Part shown: positions 1 to 11,628 of the stretch, in pieces
How positions within the stretch are numbered: the stretch's first letter is position 1
Layout of the letters: each line of letters opens with the position of its first letter
NCBI GenBank assembly: GCA_027604185.1
Contig: JADGKB010000007.1
Coordinates: 1-64,000, forward strand
Reading direction: 5' to 3'
Source: Boothiomyces macroporosus
Lineage: Eukaryota > Chytridiomycota > Chytridiomycetes > Rhizophydiales > Terramycetaceae
DNA length: 64,000 nt
The notes under the pieces: model-generated
What the model saw: the letters and a program-made list of their open reading frames with translations, nothing else
What the model was told of the DNA's origin: nothing
Database searches by the model: none
Made by a program: the position numbers and the translations under genes

Positions 1-79
1 TGACGTTTTCAATAGTGTCTGAAGATTCTACTTCGAGAGTGATGGTTTTGCCAGTAAGAGTTTTTACAAAGATCTGCAT
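1..79 (-). CDS. Ubiquitin, N-terminal part, cut by window edge
   Basis: The minus strand from position 79 reads MQIFVKTLTGKTITLEVESS and six more residues before the edge. This is the canonical ubiquitin N-terminus (Lys6, Lys11 visible). Ubiquitin is the modifier attached to proteins for proteasomal degradation, trafficking and signalling. Only 26 residues are in the window, so I cannot tell polyubiquitin from a ubiquitin-ribosomal protein fusion (eL40 or eS31 type). The ATG is unambiguous. Its promoter must lie in the 680-bp gap to the right, shared with the divergent aminotransferase gene. Confidence 0.95.
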   Translation of the reverse strand, partial: MQIFVKTLTGKTITLEVESSDTIENV

Positions 80-761
80 TCTTGTTTAACTTTTTCGTGG
101 AGGCGTTTTGACTTTATACTTTAGGGCTAGGGCTACGTCCTATGACTCGACCCCCCTCTTTTGTGATAAGGAAAGCTAATTTTTCCACAGCATTCCTAAT
201 GGAATTTCCGAGTTAATTCCAACCTGAAGAGTATGGAATACGTGATTGTCGTTCACTACCTCTGGTATCCTCAAAATCTCCATTCCTTTGTCAGGTACAT
301 CCTATTGTACTATTGTCCGCGTCATCTGATTGTTACGCCGAGCATAATTTATGATTACAATGATTGAGTATAGCCGTCAATGAATCATTCATTGAACCCA
401 ACCAATGCTACAATACATTTGCAACTTTATTCTGGAATAATTTAATAATGTTGGTTGAAAGTAAGCCCGAGTGATCCTCTTAATAATCAATCGTGAAATA
501 CTCATACTATCGCGAGTATGCGAACTCCCACGCCTTCAAGTAGACACCAGAACGCGATAATCAGCTTACGAGTGAGCAGTTATTAAGACTCAAGGCTTGA
601 GTTAAAACCCAAAGGGAAATTCAATTATGCTGGGAATTATTGCAGCCCAGTATTTATACCAGTGTTTCCTATTATTGCCAGCATTGCTAAATTATCTCCT
701 GCTACATATACCTTTTGGTCTTGGCTTGATTTTAAATTTTGTCTAAACTCTAAAGGAGTTG
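80..761. other. Intergenic, shared divergent promoter region
   Basis: 682 bp between the divergent ubiquitin and aminotransferase genes. I found no convincing reading frame or RNA gene. An 18-bp imperfect palindrome lies near 511-528 (arms CATACT/AGTATG around ATCGCG). It could be a protein-binding site, but one occurrence proves nothing. Confidence 0.6.
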
Positions 762-1995
762 ATGATTAGAAGACAAATTTCTCATCTGTTTAAACTCAGA
801 CTTTTTTCAACAAAACCAATGGCAGACCACAAATTATGTATGATTCCAGGACCAGTCGAATTCGATCCGCTTGTCCTAAAAGCAATGTCAACTCCGGCAA
901 CTTCACATGTTGACCCTTCATTTATAACTTCATTCGGAAATGCAATTAGGCTTGCCAAGCAAGTTTGGCTTGCACCTTCTGGCCAACCATTTATTCTATC
1001 AGGATCAGGAACATTGACTTGGGATATGACTGCAGCAAACTTGGTCGAACCTGGGGAAAATGTTTTGGTTGTAAACACTGGTATTTTCGGTGATTGGTTT
1101 GCAGAATGTTTATCTGTGTATGGAGGTAAAGTTGACCAAGTTAGGGCGGCATTTGGTGATGTATTTTGATTTTAATTTAGATTCCAACTCTCGCTCAAAT
1201 CGAAACTGCATTGAAATCAAAGTCATACAAATTGATTACTGTGACTCATGTTGACACTTCATCTGGTGTTTTGAACGACATCAAAGCAGTTGCTGAATTG
1301 GTTCACCGTGTTTCCCCTAATACCTTAATTGCCCTTGATGGAGTTTGCTCTGTTGCAGCTGAAGAAATCCGTATGGATGAGTGGGGACTTGATGTGGTAA
1401 TGACCGCTTCTCAAAAAGCAATTGGTGTTCCTCCAGGTTTAGCTTTAATGGTTGTAAGTCAACGCGCTCTTCAAGTAGCTGCAAACAGAAAAGCTCCTCC
1501 AACTACCTACTTTGCCTCTTTCAAAAAATGGCTTCCTATTATGCAAAAATACGAAGCTGGTCAGCCATCTTACTTTGCTACTCCTCCAGTCCAATTGATC
1601 CTTGCTTTGGAAGTTTCCTTGAACCAATTCATGAAAGAAGGCATGGAAAAGAGATTCGCTAAGCATGTCGAAGCGAGCAAAAAGTTTAAACAAGCTTGTG
1701 CTCGATTTGGTCTTAAGATTGTACCTTTGTTTAATTTTAGGTTCCTGTAAATGACAAAGTTGCTGCTAATACCTTGACTGCGATTTACTACCCAGAAGGC
1801 GTACAAGGAGGTGAAATTCTTAAATCCCTTTCTCAAGCTGGAGTAGTTGTTGCTGGTGGTCTCCATCCTGAACACAACACAAAGTACTTTAGAGTAGGAC
1901 ACATGAATGTTTCAGCCGTTGAACCAGAGCTCGGCCACATTGATAAGGTCATTTCTGCTCTAGAAAATAGTTTGAAGAGTCTCGGAAAATTGTAA
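762..1995 (+). CDS. AGXT: Alanine-glyoxylate / serine-pyruvate aminotransferase
   Basis: PLP-dependent class V aminotransferase that converts glyoxylate plus alanine to glycine plus pyruvate; 397 aa after removing two 20-nt introns (1161-1180, 1721-1740, both phase 0). Without splicing the frame breaks at each; after splicing the family sequence is continuous. Visible features: the N-terminal MIPGPVEFDP-type motif, PLP-contacting Asp near residue 186 (ALDGVCS) and the Schiff-base Lys near 212 (TASQKAIG). Translation from 762 adds a basic, Arg-rich 19-residue leader that looks like a mitochondrial presequence; a second ATG at 819 gives MADHK without it. The C-terminus is GKL, a weak peroxisomal PTS1-like tripeptide. 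The gene ends 14 bp from the convergent gene at 2010. Family assignment is firm; the targeting is inference. Confidence 0.93.
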
Positions 1996-2009
1996 TAAAT
2001 CCATTACAA

Positions 2010-2684
2010 TTATAAATCTTTAATCAAGTCTTTGTAAAAATAATACAGCATATCCTTCCTTGCCAGATCGATATACCCTTGCAGTTCCTTTGAAGTATCT
2101 ATAACTGATGGCAATTCTTCCTTGGTCTCGAATTCTCTAACTTTATCTTGAAACTCTTCAGTCCAATCTTTTGAGTAATCTACCCAAAACAACTCCAATC
2201 CACTCTTTACCAAATACATTAAAGATCCAGTAACATTCTTTTCAACAATAATATCAAACGGTTTGAAAGTCTCCATCATAGGATACCCATTCACCAATTT
2301 GCTTCCCGACACAGTAATATTAGAAATTTGACTAGATTCAATCGAGCAATTTAAATTTTCAAATAGCGGGTTTTCAAGTAGCTTTGAGTATTGTTCTTGA
2401 TCAAGTTTCTTTATGTTAATCATCATCCGCTCGAGAATTATGTATAGTACTTGGTCATCTCTTTGCAGACTCGTGATGAATCGAATTGGGCTGTGTTGAA
2501 TTATTTTGAACCAGTATTCCTTGTTTGGTAGGTAGAGTACTGTGCTGTTTTGGAGAGAAAATTCACAATCGAGTATAGTGATTTTCTTTTGGGATTCGTC
2601 GATTGATAAAATTGTTGGTTTGTTTATCCATTCATTGGAATCAAGGAACTTTACTTTGTTGACTTGGAAATTGTGGATTGACAT
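2010..2684 (-). CDS. Conserved-looking hypothetical protein, 224 aa
   Basis: Single-exon reading frame of 224 residues with normal amino-acid composition. It has a beta-rich first half, a mixed second half and an acidic, helical C-terminus ending LARKDMLYYFYKDLIKDL. No signal peptide, membrane segment or motif is recognised. It converges with the aminotransferase (14 bp apart) and is followed upstream by TSG101 on the same str and. Reality is supported by its length, its fit in a tightly packed row of genes and the lack of a better frame on either strand. I do not recognise the family. Confidence 0.7.
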   Translation of the reverse strand: MSIHNFQVNKVKFLDSNEWINKPTILSIDESQKKITILDCEFSLQNSTVLYLPNKEYWFKIIQHSPIRFITSLQRDDQVLYIILERMMINIKKLDQEQYSKLLENPLFENLNCSIESSQISNITVSGSKLVNGYPMMETFKPFDIIVEKNVTGSLMYLVKSGLELFWVDYSKDWTEEFQDKVREFETKEELPSVIDTSKELQGYIDLARKDMLYYFYKDLIKDL

Positions 2685-2746
2685 AGTTTTACTCTTAATA
2701 CGGTTTTATTTATACTAATTTAAGCTTTCTTGGATAAGGTTAAGGT

Positions 2747-4055
2747 TTAGCTAGTTATTATCGCTTTAATTTTTTGAAGTATAATTTTGTTCATGAATAC
2801 AGTTCGACTCAGTTCTCTAATGTTCTATGTTAATAAAGAATACTTTCAAACTGGTGTTGGAAAACTTTTTAGACAGGTAATAGATTGTATCTTCAATGGC
2901 AAAGTTTTCAACAGTCAAATCCACATACTGCTGGTGAAGAATCGTTGGGTATTTGAACTGCTGATCGTCAACATTCGGAATGGTTTTCAAGTAATTAATA
3001 TTGTTGACGAGTTCTTGTTTTTTAAACAGTAAAATGTCAGTATTGGATTTCAGTCCATTCTCAATTTGTTGTAGCCTTACAATTGTCTCATCCAGAAATT
3101 TTTGGTTTCCCAACAGTTGATTACTAAGAGATTTTAGTCTATCCGTTTCTCTAGGTGCATTCAGCTTGAATATTTCGATCCTTTCTCTTAGTTTTTGCTT
3201 CAAAACTTGTCTCTGTTGATGGAGCTTTTCAATAGCAGGGTCAATTTTAGGTTTCACTGGTTCAGGCAGCTTGCTTAGTCGCGGAGATTGGTATTGTTGA
3301 TTATTCACTGACTTGTATTGGCCAGATTGACCACTTGGCGACTGATAAGGAAAAGAAGTTGGTGGAGATTGAGAAAAAGATCCACTTCTTCCAAATTGAA
3401 CAGGGTATTGATTTGGAGAAGGTTGAGGAAGCTGTTGATTATTTCTAGGTGGAGATTGCTGCATCGGAAAGTTGGTTCTAGGCGGGGATTGATATTGGGT
3501 GGGAGGTGATGGTGCTGGCTTTTGAGAGTAATCAGTCCCTTGCGTTTGAACATCCTACAATAAAAGCAAACATACTGATTTAGTCTTTGGGGGGAGAGTA
3601 GGTTTGGCAACAACCGGAGGATCCAGTGAGAATTCCTTTTGTAATATCCCGCAAATTACCGGAAGAGTCTAGGATTAGGCGGCCTTACTTGTTGGTGACT
3701 AAAACTAAGAGTTACTAATCCTGTCTCGTTCACAATTTTTCCAGGTTTAATGTACATTTGCGGTGTAGGAGTTACAAAAATAATGGGATTCTGTTGGGGG
3801 TAACTTGAAGGAAGCCAGATGGATATTGGGATATTGTATCTGCTGGTCTGAAATTGAATTCCGATCACTCCAAATATATTGATAAGCAGTTCTTTCTGAT
3901 CTGTGTTAGCAAAGAATACAATAATCGGTTTTGGGGGATAACCCTCTGTGTTGAAGCAAAAGCGCTTCTAGATCTGTAGAAACTCGCTCCTGGAATTGGT
4001 ATCTACTGCTGACTGATAAAATCCATTGCTTTGTTTGTGGGTGCAGCGCAGCCAT
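2747..4055 (-). CDS. VPS23: ESCRT-I subunit TSG101 / Vps23
   Basis: Multivesicular-body sorting factor that recognises ubiquitinated cargo. Five exons, 409 aa; introns (minus strand) at 3901-3919 (19 nt), 3669-3688 (20), 3555-3575 (21) and 2825-2843 (19). Domain order: UEV domain (about residues 1-130, with RYNIPISIWLPSSYP matching the diagnostic NIPI-LWLL-YP stretch), a Pro/Gln/Ser-rich linker (about 150-240), a coiled coil (about 250-340), and a C-terminal steadiness box ending LKNIRELSRTVFMNKIILQK. That box appears only after removing the last 19-nt intron, a strong check on the splice model. The loop before QKELLINIFG in the UEV is a few residues shorter than usual. The start ATG at 4055 is 136 bp from the divergent gene at 4192. 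Confidence 0.92.
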
Positions 4056-4191
4056 TTTTCGAGATTAATTTTTGGGAAAAACTTGCGAGCTTAAATCTTG
4101 GGAAATAAGAAAGGTATTTGATTGGCCTGTTTCAACATCACATAGACCCAGATCTGCCAACTGTCAGGTGTTCAAAAAAGTTTTTCATTCC

Positions 4192-4779
4192 ATGAATATT
4201 AGACTTTTTACAATTTTGACAGTGATCTACACTGCTGCTGTAGAACCGATTATAACTACTGGTAGTAACAAGGTAGGTGTCACAGGGAGTGGTAGTGGCA
4301 GTTTACCAGGCTCAAATTCTAATCCTGGTTCAACTCAAGGGAGTTCAGGGTCAAATCAACCAAATATAGGGCCATCAGGTAATGGAAACACTATAAATAA
4401 CATTAATACCATTATACCGCCAGTTCCATCAGGCGTACAACAGATAACTGGCCCAACTCCTCCACCCAGCGTAACTGCAGGGTTAGATCCGTCATTTTCA
4501 ACTGGACCTCAACCAACGAACGCTCCCCAAATTCCAAATCAGCAACCTCAACAAAATCAAAATCCTTCAAATCAGCAACCAAATCAACAACCAAATCAAC
4601 AACCAACCCAGCAAAATAACCAAAATCAGCCAAATTCACCAGCGCCATTAAATTCTCAAAATCCAGTGAACAATACAACACAAACGCCATATAACGCAAC
4701 CTTCAATTTCCCTCATAGCTCAGGCGTAGACTCTGTCCTTCCTTTCTCTGTTTACCTGATTTTAATGTTGCACATTTAA
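4192..4779 (+). CDS. Secreted, probably GPI-anchored Asn/Gln/Ser-rich surface protein
   Basis: 195 aa. The frame is open upstream, but the first ATG giving a signal peptide is at 4192 (MNIRLFTILTVIYTAAVEP). The mature part is low complexity: Gly/Ser-rich, then Pro/Thr-rich, then NQQPNQQPNQQP-type repeats. The last residues form a small-residue site (SSGVDS) followed by a hydrophobic tail (VLPFSVYLILMLHI), the layout of a GPI-attachment signal. There are several possible N-glycosylation sites. The likely role is as a cell-wall or cell-surface coat protein; no enzyme motif is seen. It could instead be a single-pass membrane protein. Confidence 0.7.
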   Translation: MNIRLFTILTVIYTAAVEPIITTGSNKVGVTGSGSGSLPGSNSNPGSTQGSSGSNQPNIGPSGNGNTINNINTIIPPVPSGVQQITGPTPPPSVTAGLDPSFSTGPQPTNAPQIPNQQPQQNQNPSNQQPNQQPNQQPTQQNNQNQPNSPAPLNSQNPVNNTTQTPYNATFNFPHSSGVDSVLPFSVYLILMLHI

Positions 4780-4846
4780 CGAATTTATAAATACTCCACT
4801 TGACAAAGATTACTTTTCAAATGTTTAAATAGCTAATAACAATTTA

Positions 4847-7800
4847 TTATTTTCCTTCTGCAACATATGTACCATCCCAATCTACAAGCGGTGGTTGTTC
4901 AATGTAATGTTTACATCTAGAGAGCAGCACTTTAGACGGGCCATCGTCTGTTAGCTGTATTGCGGATTCAAATAGTTCCTGTGCTTGAATAAACATTCTA
5001 CGTTTGTAGAACGCCAGTCCTCCTTGGAATAACCTTATAGTTTCCGTCAGTTCTGGGCTGAGTATATCTCCCTTTCTTCCCAATAATTCATACATTTTGA
5101 CAGACATTTTCTTTCCTGTTACAACTACCGATTCAATTTCTCTGGTTATAAATGAATCCCCAGTTTCGTCTAATGTGAATTGGGTTATCAGAATGGTAAT
5201 ACCATAGTACTTTGTGAGACCTTCAGTTCTAGAAGCGAGGTTTACTGCATCACCTATACAACTAAATTCCATACGTTTCAAGGAACCGATATTTCCAGAT
5301 AACACCTAGTATTATTTCTATTTACCATTCCAGTATTTACACCAATGCCCATCTTGATTGTTTTCTTTCCTTGCGCCTCGCGGTCTCTATTTGTAATTAC
5401 CAATGCATCTCTCATCTTCAGTGCAGTATTGCAGGCATGAATTGCGTCTTCATCCTTTGCAAACGGCACTCCAAATACAGCCATGACTGCGTCACCTTTA
5501 ATCAGCCAATTTCTTACCAATAAACTTATCCAGTATACCTTGTTCCTCCGTAATTGCATTAACAGCATCTGTGAAGTGGTGGTTTAATAGTTCTACTACT
5601 TCTGGAGGATCCATGCCTTCGGAAAGTGTGGTGAATGATCGGATATCGCTGAAAAGAATAGACACCTTCTTTCTCTTGCCACCCAACTGGCCAGTACCTT
5701 CCTCCATAACCTGCTTAGCAAGTGCAGGTGACATGTATCTACCAAGAGTCATAACAGCTCTTTTTTCTGAAGAAATGTCATCAAGAACCACTACCACACC
5801 GTGACTACCAATAAGCGGCATAACCTGGTAATTGACAATTACACTGGAATTCACACCTTTGATCTCAAAGTCGGTAACGTATATGCTTTCCCAATTTTTA
5901 TACACTTGCCGGATATCTTTGAGTAAGTCTTTGTTTTGCTCTTCGCCAATCCATTTTTCTACCGAATTTTCCTTCATAAACTGCTCATCGACTCCTAAGG
6001 CATTCATTAACCATGGTCTATTTATAGTGTTCTAATTTAATCGCCTACTTACCAGCTTCATTGATTCAGATAATGTCATGACACAGGAAGTGATGGAACT
6101 CAATATACTTTGCAGATATATCCTCATGTCTTCCGTCTTTTTAAACAATTGGGATTTTTCAATAGCAACGGCAGCTGAAGGTTAATGACAGTTACCTTGG
6201 GAAGAAAAAGAACTTAGTATCATCTCATCCTCGGCAGAATATACTCCACTTCGCTTATTGATCATTTGGGTAACACCGATACACTCACTGTGAATATTCT
6301 TGATTGGCATGCATAAAATTGTTCGTGTAATGTAACCAGTCTGTTTGTCAACTTCAGGATTGAATCTGGAATCTTTGTATGCATCTTGAATATTAATTGG
6401 TACTTTGTTAGCGAATATTTACCTCCGCTGGTGAATGCAGCACCAGCAATACCTGCGTTCGATGGGATTCGAATTTCTTGAACGGAATCTCTTCCCTGAA
6501 TGATGGCTCGCAACTGTTTTCTTTCCGGGTCATGAAGGAACAATGTACACCTATCTGAACTTAGCAATTCTTTTGCAGAATCCATAATCACTTTTATAAG
6601 TTTGTCTAAATCCAAAATAGAAGCCAGTGATCGTGTAGTTTCCAATAGCACTGTAACTTTCTTTTGTGTTGTGTGCATTGATTCATATATTTTGGCATTG
6701 CCCATCATTGCACCAGCGGTATTGCTAAGCGATTTGAACAAATATTCGTCTTCCTTTTCAAACTTCTTTGGTGTGAAATCTGGACCTGGTCCCATTTTAT
6801 TTACTCCAACAAATACTCCAGTAATGTTGTCTCCGGATGATATTGGAACACAGATTAAGCTGTGAGGATCCCCGTCAAGATCTGGACAATCTACTTCTGG
6901 GCTGAATTGTGGGTACGAGGCTGGATTCCTTACATTAATCATACACCTATTTGCTATACTATATCCAACAAGTCCTTGGTTCATTGGGAATCTAGGCACT
7001 TGTTGCGTATCGGAAAAGCTTCCATAAGGCATTATCTCTTTTGTTTCGTCATCGACACGGTACAAAATAATTTGTTCGACATGCAGCATTGACGTTGCTT
7101 CTTGTAGTGCTTTTTCAACATCACTGTATATGTTTGCATCCAACGAAATTCCGCTATTGATATGCAGTAATCTGTCTACTTTTTCAAAAAAGCTCAGCAA
7201 ATATTGAAAGTTTTCCTTTCTCTCCATAGTCGACATGCCGTCCAACTTTTCCAAATAATCCGGTGCGTAATATTTACTGAGGAATCCTGTAGTCAAACTG
7301 GTATGTGTTAGAGGAAGAGTGTGAAGCGCATTATCAAGTTCGCTATCTGATTTTGTGAGATCTTCTCTTGAAGGTTCTTCGATAACTATTTGTGCTGCCA
7401 TTTCTGATGTCTGAGATTGCTTTCTACTCAGCGCAGTGGTAATGTGATGTATCGATGCTTTTCGACCGCTTGGAGTTTGGTATTTTGTATTTAAAAGCGC
7501 TGATTTAGTAATATAGTACCCTTGGAAGCTGTCTCTGATGCTTTGAGTAACACTGAAAGCCCGCCCAGAGCCAAAAATTCATCATTTGCTGGGGCTAGAG
7601 TTAAAAGATATGATTACGATATTTTGATAGTACAGAATTTAGCAGTACGCAAGCAGCACCTTGTATTTCTGCTAAATTGGCGGTTCTTGGAAGTAATTCC
7701 ATTAATACGGAAAGCAAGCCTGCTTCATATAAAACCGCAGGCATGGGAGGTTCTAAAATAAGAAAATTCTTACCAGTTTCCATCATTGATAATCGATTTA

Positions 7801-8815
7801 GCTCAGATAGCGCCTCTGACAATTTGTACATTGTGGCATCAATATCTGTCAAGATTGCCAATTGCTTTTCTACCGCCTCCAAATCTGGTTCTGGAAACCA
7901 CGAGTCAACAATTACCACTCCTGTGGCATTACTATCTCTATTGGTGCTTGGCGCTGGCAATGATGCTCTCCGAACATCAAAAACAAAAGAATTCTCTTCA
8001 TTTTTCAAGCTTTTCGGTATATTTATGTCATTGAGCATATCCGTGATGGTAATTGATGATTTAATTGTGGCCTGCTTTACTTGTTCTTGACGCAGTTTAG
8101 TGTAAAACCCTGAGGTGTGTGCTCCAGTTGGCAGTCCAGAAGAGTGTGTGCTATACATATTCGCACTTGCAGGTCGTGCCTTTGGTTTAAAATGATCAGT
8201 GCTATTAAAATTGCTGGTTGGCGTATTGTATGTTGCTGTTGTATCTAATATGATTGATGTGCTAGGTGCCTTGTCATCTTTTTTTGAAAATGATTGATGC
8301 TTCTGTTCATTTTTCTCTCTAGATGATATATTTGCTTTATAGCGATTGATTGCTGCCCCAGAAGGTCTTGGCATCGCATCCTTTGTCTTATCTTCAATAA
8401 TTTTGATAGAAGATCTAGGACGAGAGCTGTCAGGATTTTCGTGTATACTTCCACTACTTCTCCGTCTGGTTGCAGAGGGGGATTCTCCTAATGTGACAAC
8501 ATGTAATCCCGACATGCTTTGCTTTCTGATTGATTGACGGCTTATGACTTGTTGCTGCTTTTGAAAAAATCGATTGTCAATATTTTCCATTACGTCAGTT
8601 GTCATTGTTGAATTTGGTCGCCTCCACTGTCTCAAATTACTACTAGACATTAGAGCATAGCTAAATACCCGATATTGAGAGTATTTGTGTATATTTTGCA
8701 AGATGGTTAGTACCTCATATTGGTAAATTGACTGTATTCCAATACTCACTCTCAAAAACGCGGCTATACCGTTTTCACACTTACAAATCAACAGCATTAG
8801 ATGATATGCACTCAT
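4847..8815 (-). CDS. Large ARM-GAF-GAF-PAS-class III nucleotide cyclase
   Basis: Signalling enzyme expected to make cAMP (or cGMP), 1,273 aa if started at 8815. Eight exons; introns at 7595-7617, 7500-7519, 6403-6422, 6175-6195, 6032-6052, 5496-5517 and 5306-5325 (20-23 nt). Layout: a Ser-rich disordered N-terminus (to about 340), an armadillo-like stretch (about 345-430), GAF1 (about 550-700), GAF2 (about 715-865), a PAS-like domain (about 905-990) and the cyclase domain (about 1010-1190). Metal-binding Asp residues are seen in [10 protein letters not shown] and [10 protein letters not shown], and the Asn/Arg pair in GDAVNLASR. The Lys of DKFIGD favours ATP. The architecture resembles bacterial GAF-coupled cyclases more than yeast Cyr1. 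Another possible start, MSSSNLRQW, is at 8650. Product specificity is inferred. Confidence 0.88.
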
Positions 8816-9013
8816 ACTTTTACTGAATAAGTTATATTGAGCTAAACAGCCTTTCCACTTTGGTAGTCAAAGAGAATGCACACCCAGCATAAGCCTTAAT
8901 AATTGACACTACTCCCGCAATACCGAAAATATTATTATAATATATAGATTCACTGTAGAGATCGATTGTTGTGGTCTACTACAAAAATGACGTTTTGACA
9001 TTTGACATTTTCA

Positions 9014-11561
9014 ATGGCAGACAAAAAACCACCAAATCCAAAAAGAGCGACATTTAATAAGTATTACAAGTCTGAAGTAATATCACCCTACATTCAAAAA
9101 AGCAATATCTCAAAGTCCAGTTTCAATCTATCAGAAGTTAATCATGGGCCTAGCGACTCCAAAGTTACATCAGAGGCAAACCAAAACAAGAATGTCAGTA
9201 TGGAAATAAGAAGGAGTAGCATAAAACTTCAAGAGCCGACCGGTAAGGGATTCCAAATCAATTGGAAAATAAACTCTAGTACACCAAATCTCAAGGATCA
9301 ATCCTACGAGGTCGACCTCCCGATATTCAGGTATTTGTTGTTCAAACATAGTGAAATAAAAGCAATTTTGAAATCCGGGAATCTAAAGCAGCTTAAATTT
9401 GACTTGTCGTCGTTGAAGCATAAAGTTACAACTGAAGTGAACAACAGCCCAAGTGTCTTTGTATTCTATCGCTTCCTCACAAGTTATTGCTTTAAATTAA
9501 TCATGTTTCTCAAATCCGTAATTTTTAAATTGAATCTAGTGCGAAATTGATATCAAGCGATTTCTAGTTGATTTAAAATTCATTGCACCCCACGAATCAA
9601 TGGACAACTTTTCAAAACTGCTCAAGATCTGGGGAGGGCTGCAGGATGTGTATATGGTACGCTGAGCCTCATATTAGGACTTTATGATAAAGAAAGATGA
9701 ATACACTCAGAAAATCGCTAATCAGTTTGCTGAAATAGAAGAAGAAAACAATCTGTTCAAAGATTTCGTAGAGCAAAGGTCAAAATACGCTCCAAACCGG
9801 TTAATTGAAATTCAAGTTAACCAGATTGTCAAAAAAGTGGACCTGAAAGTAGAGCCAGTTGAAAAAAAGACAATAGAAGCAATGCCAAACGAAACTCCAA
9901 GACAGTCAATAGTAGAGAGCGAGCAAATGAGAACATCGTTGACTATAAAAAAGCAATTTCAGGACAAGAACATTCAGACGGAACAGATAGAGATGACTGA
10001 AATAACAAAGGATTTTATGGATAAAGCAACTGGTCCTGATAGAGAGATCCCAGTATATAGACCATTTGGCATCCAAGTGGATCTCCGGCACCCAATCGAA
10101 GATGCACACGATCAACTTAAATTCGACTACCAACAACTAAAAGAAGAGGTTTTATGCATCTAAAATAGAACAGAATGCTAAAAGAAGACGCAGAAAATAA
10201 AATCAAAGAGCTGCGTGATGAATATGGACTGAAAATATCCAATGCTGCAAAGGATGCCAATGTAGCTTCATTTTAACCAAAGGGTGAAATAATCCGATTG
10301 AAAAAGATTGTAGACTACCTTCAAAGTGAGAACGATCGCTTAGAAAAGGAATTAAACGACAGCAATTCAAGCAGAGCCCTAAAAGAACTTGAATTGGCAG
10401 CAGTTCGTGAAAAACTGACACAAGCTAGTCAACAATGTAACCCTTCCTTATTCTAGTGGCAATTCTAACTGAAGCGGACAAAGACAGAAAGCGCGTAGAA
10501 GCTGAATTAAATGATAAAATCAATTCTCAAAAAGCTGAATTGTTTGCCAAAGAAAGAAAAGAAGCAGAGCTATCAAGAAAATTAGAACAGCTTGAACAAA
10601 AGAATAGTGAGTTGACGAATTTATCTCAAACTCAATCAGCGCAATTAAAACAAACTCTTTCTCAGCTAAACGATTCTAAAGTTTACAATGAAGTTTTGGC
10701 AGGGAAAAACAAACGGTTAGAGGAAGAGCTGTCTTTGGAAAAGGAAGCAAAACAAAACTTGGAGGACGAGTACGATAAGCTGCTTGTAAATTTGTATTTA
10801 CTTTAGGATGAAGAAAAAGAAGCAAGAGAACAAGCTAGGCTTTTGCAGGAGGCAAATGACGAACTGGAAAGAAAGATTGCAATACTAATGCAATTCCCCG
10901 ACCTGTCACTCGGGAATGACTTTAATTTAAACGGTAAATTATTACTAATCAGATCCCCCATTATCGAAATCATTCATGGACACATTATATAATATGATTG
11001 AGCATAATAATCTAAGAATATCATTATTAGAACAGAGAAATAGACGCTACAGAGAAATATTAGTAAAACAAGGTAAGATTCGTTAATATAGCAATAACGG
11101 ATGGATACAAAGATTATACAAAGTACAAACCGTTAGCATCGTCAACGTTGGTGTTTAATATTGCTGCTATAGAACGATCAAGGCCGACTACTGCAGATTC
11201 GTCAAAAACACAAATTCAAGAGACTTATATTATAGGCTCTACCAGCAAATCCAGGCCAGTAAGTGCCTCAAGCGTAAGACTGCTTCGACCAGGAAGTGCT
11301 GCTTCGGAAAAGAGCTTCAAATATGGCGCACTGAAAGATGGACAAATCGATATTAGAGAAATCGATCCTACAACTACCTTCCCACCACCACTAACAAAGT
11401 TCCCTTTCCTGAATAACAGATTGGATCCGCTGTCAGCTTACGACGGGGTGGTTTTAGAAGAGTTTGAAGAGAGTGTTCCCAAACCAGTGCCAAGACGGCC
11501 AATATCGGCAATCAACAGACCTCCCTCAGGCGCACTGTACAGATGGAATCGAAATGAATAA
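9014..11561 (+). CDS. Coiled-coil protein with RPxSA-type repeats, possibly flagellar
   Basis: 794 aa from nine exons; introns at 9518-9539, 9657-9677, 10149-10168, 10262-10282, 10437-10456, 10786-10806, 10934-10952 and 11073-11091 (19-22 nt). The N-terminus is basic and disordered (MADKKPPNPKR). A central helical region holds long heptad-like Glu/Lys/Gln stretches (about residues 220-620). The C-terminus has short motifs of the form RPTTADS, SRPVSASS, RPGSAAS and RPISAIN. Such Arg-Pro-x-Ser-Ala motifs are common in ciliary and flagellar proteins of zoosporic organisms (general knowledge, not proof), and this window carries DRC2. I cannot name the family. The start at 9014 is the first ATG. 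The summed exons are in frame throughout. Confidence 0.72.
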
Positions 11562-11628
11562 AGTTAATCAATTTAAACTTTTTCTTTACTGAATTTTGAA
11601 ATTTCAATTTTTTTCAATCTAATCAAAA

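Noticed and set aside
8651..8815. Whether the cyclase starts at 8650 rather than 8815
   Set aside because: Not decidable from sequence. I kept the longest ATG-started frame but note that MSSSNLRQW at 8650 looks like a normal start.
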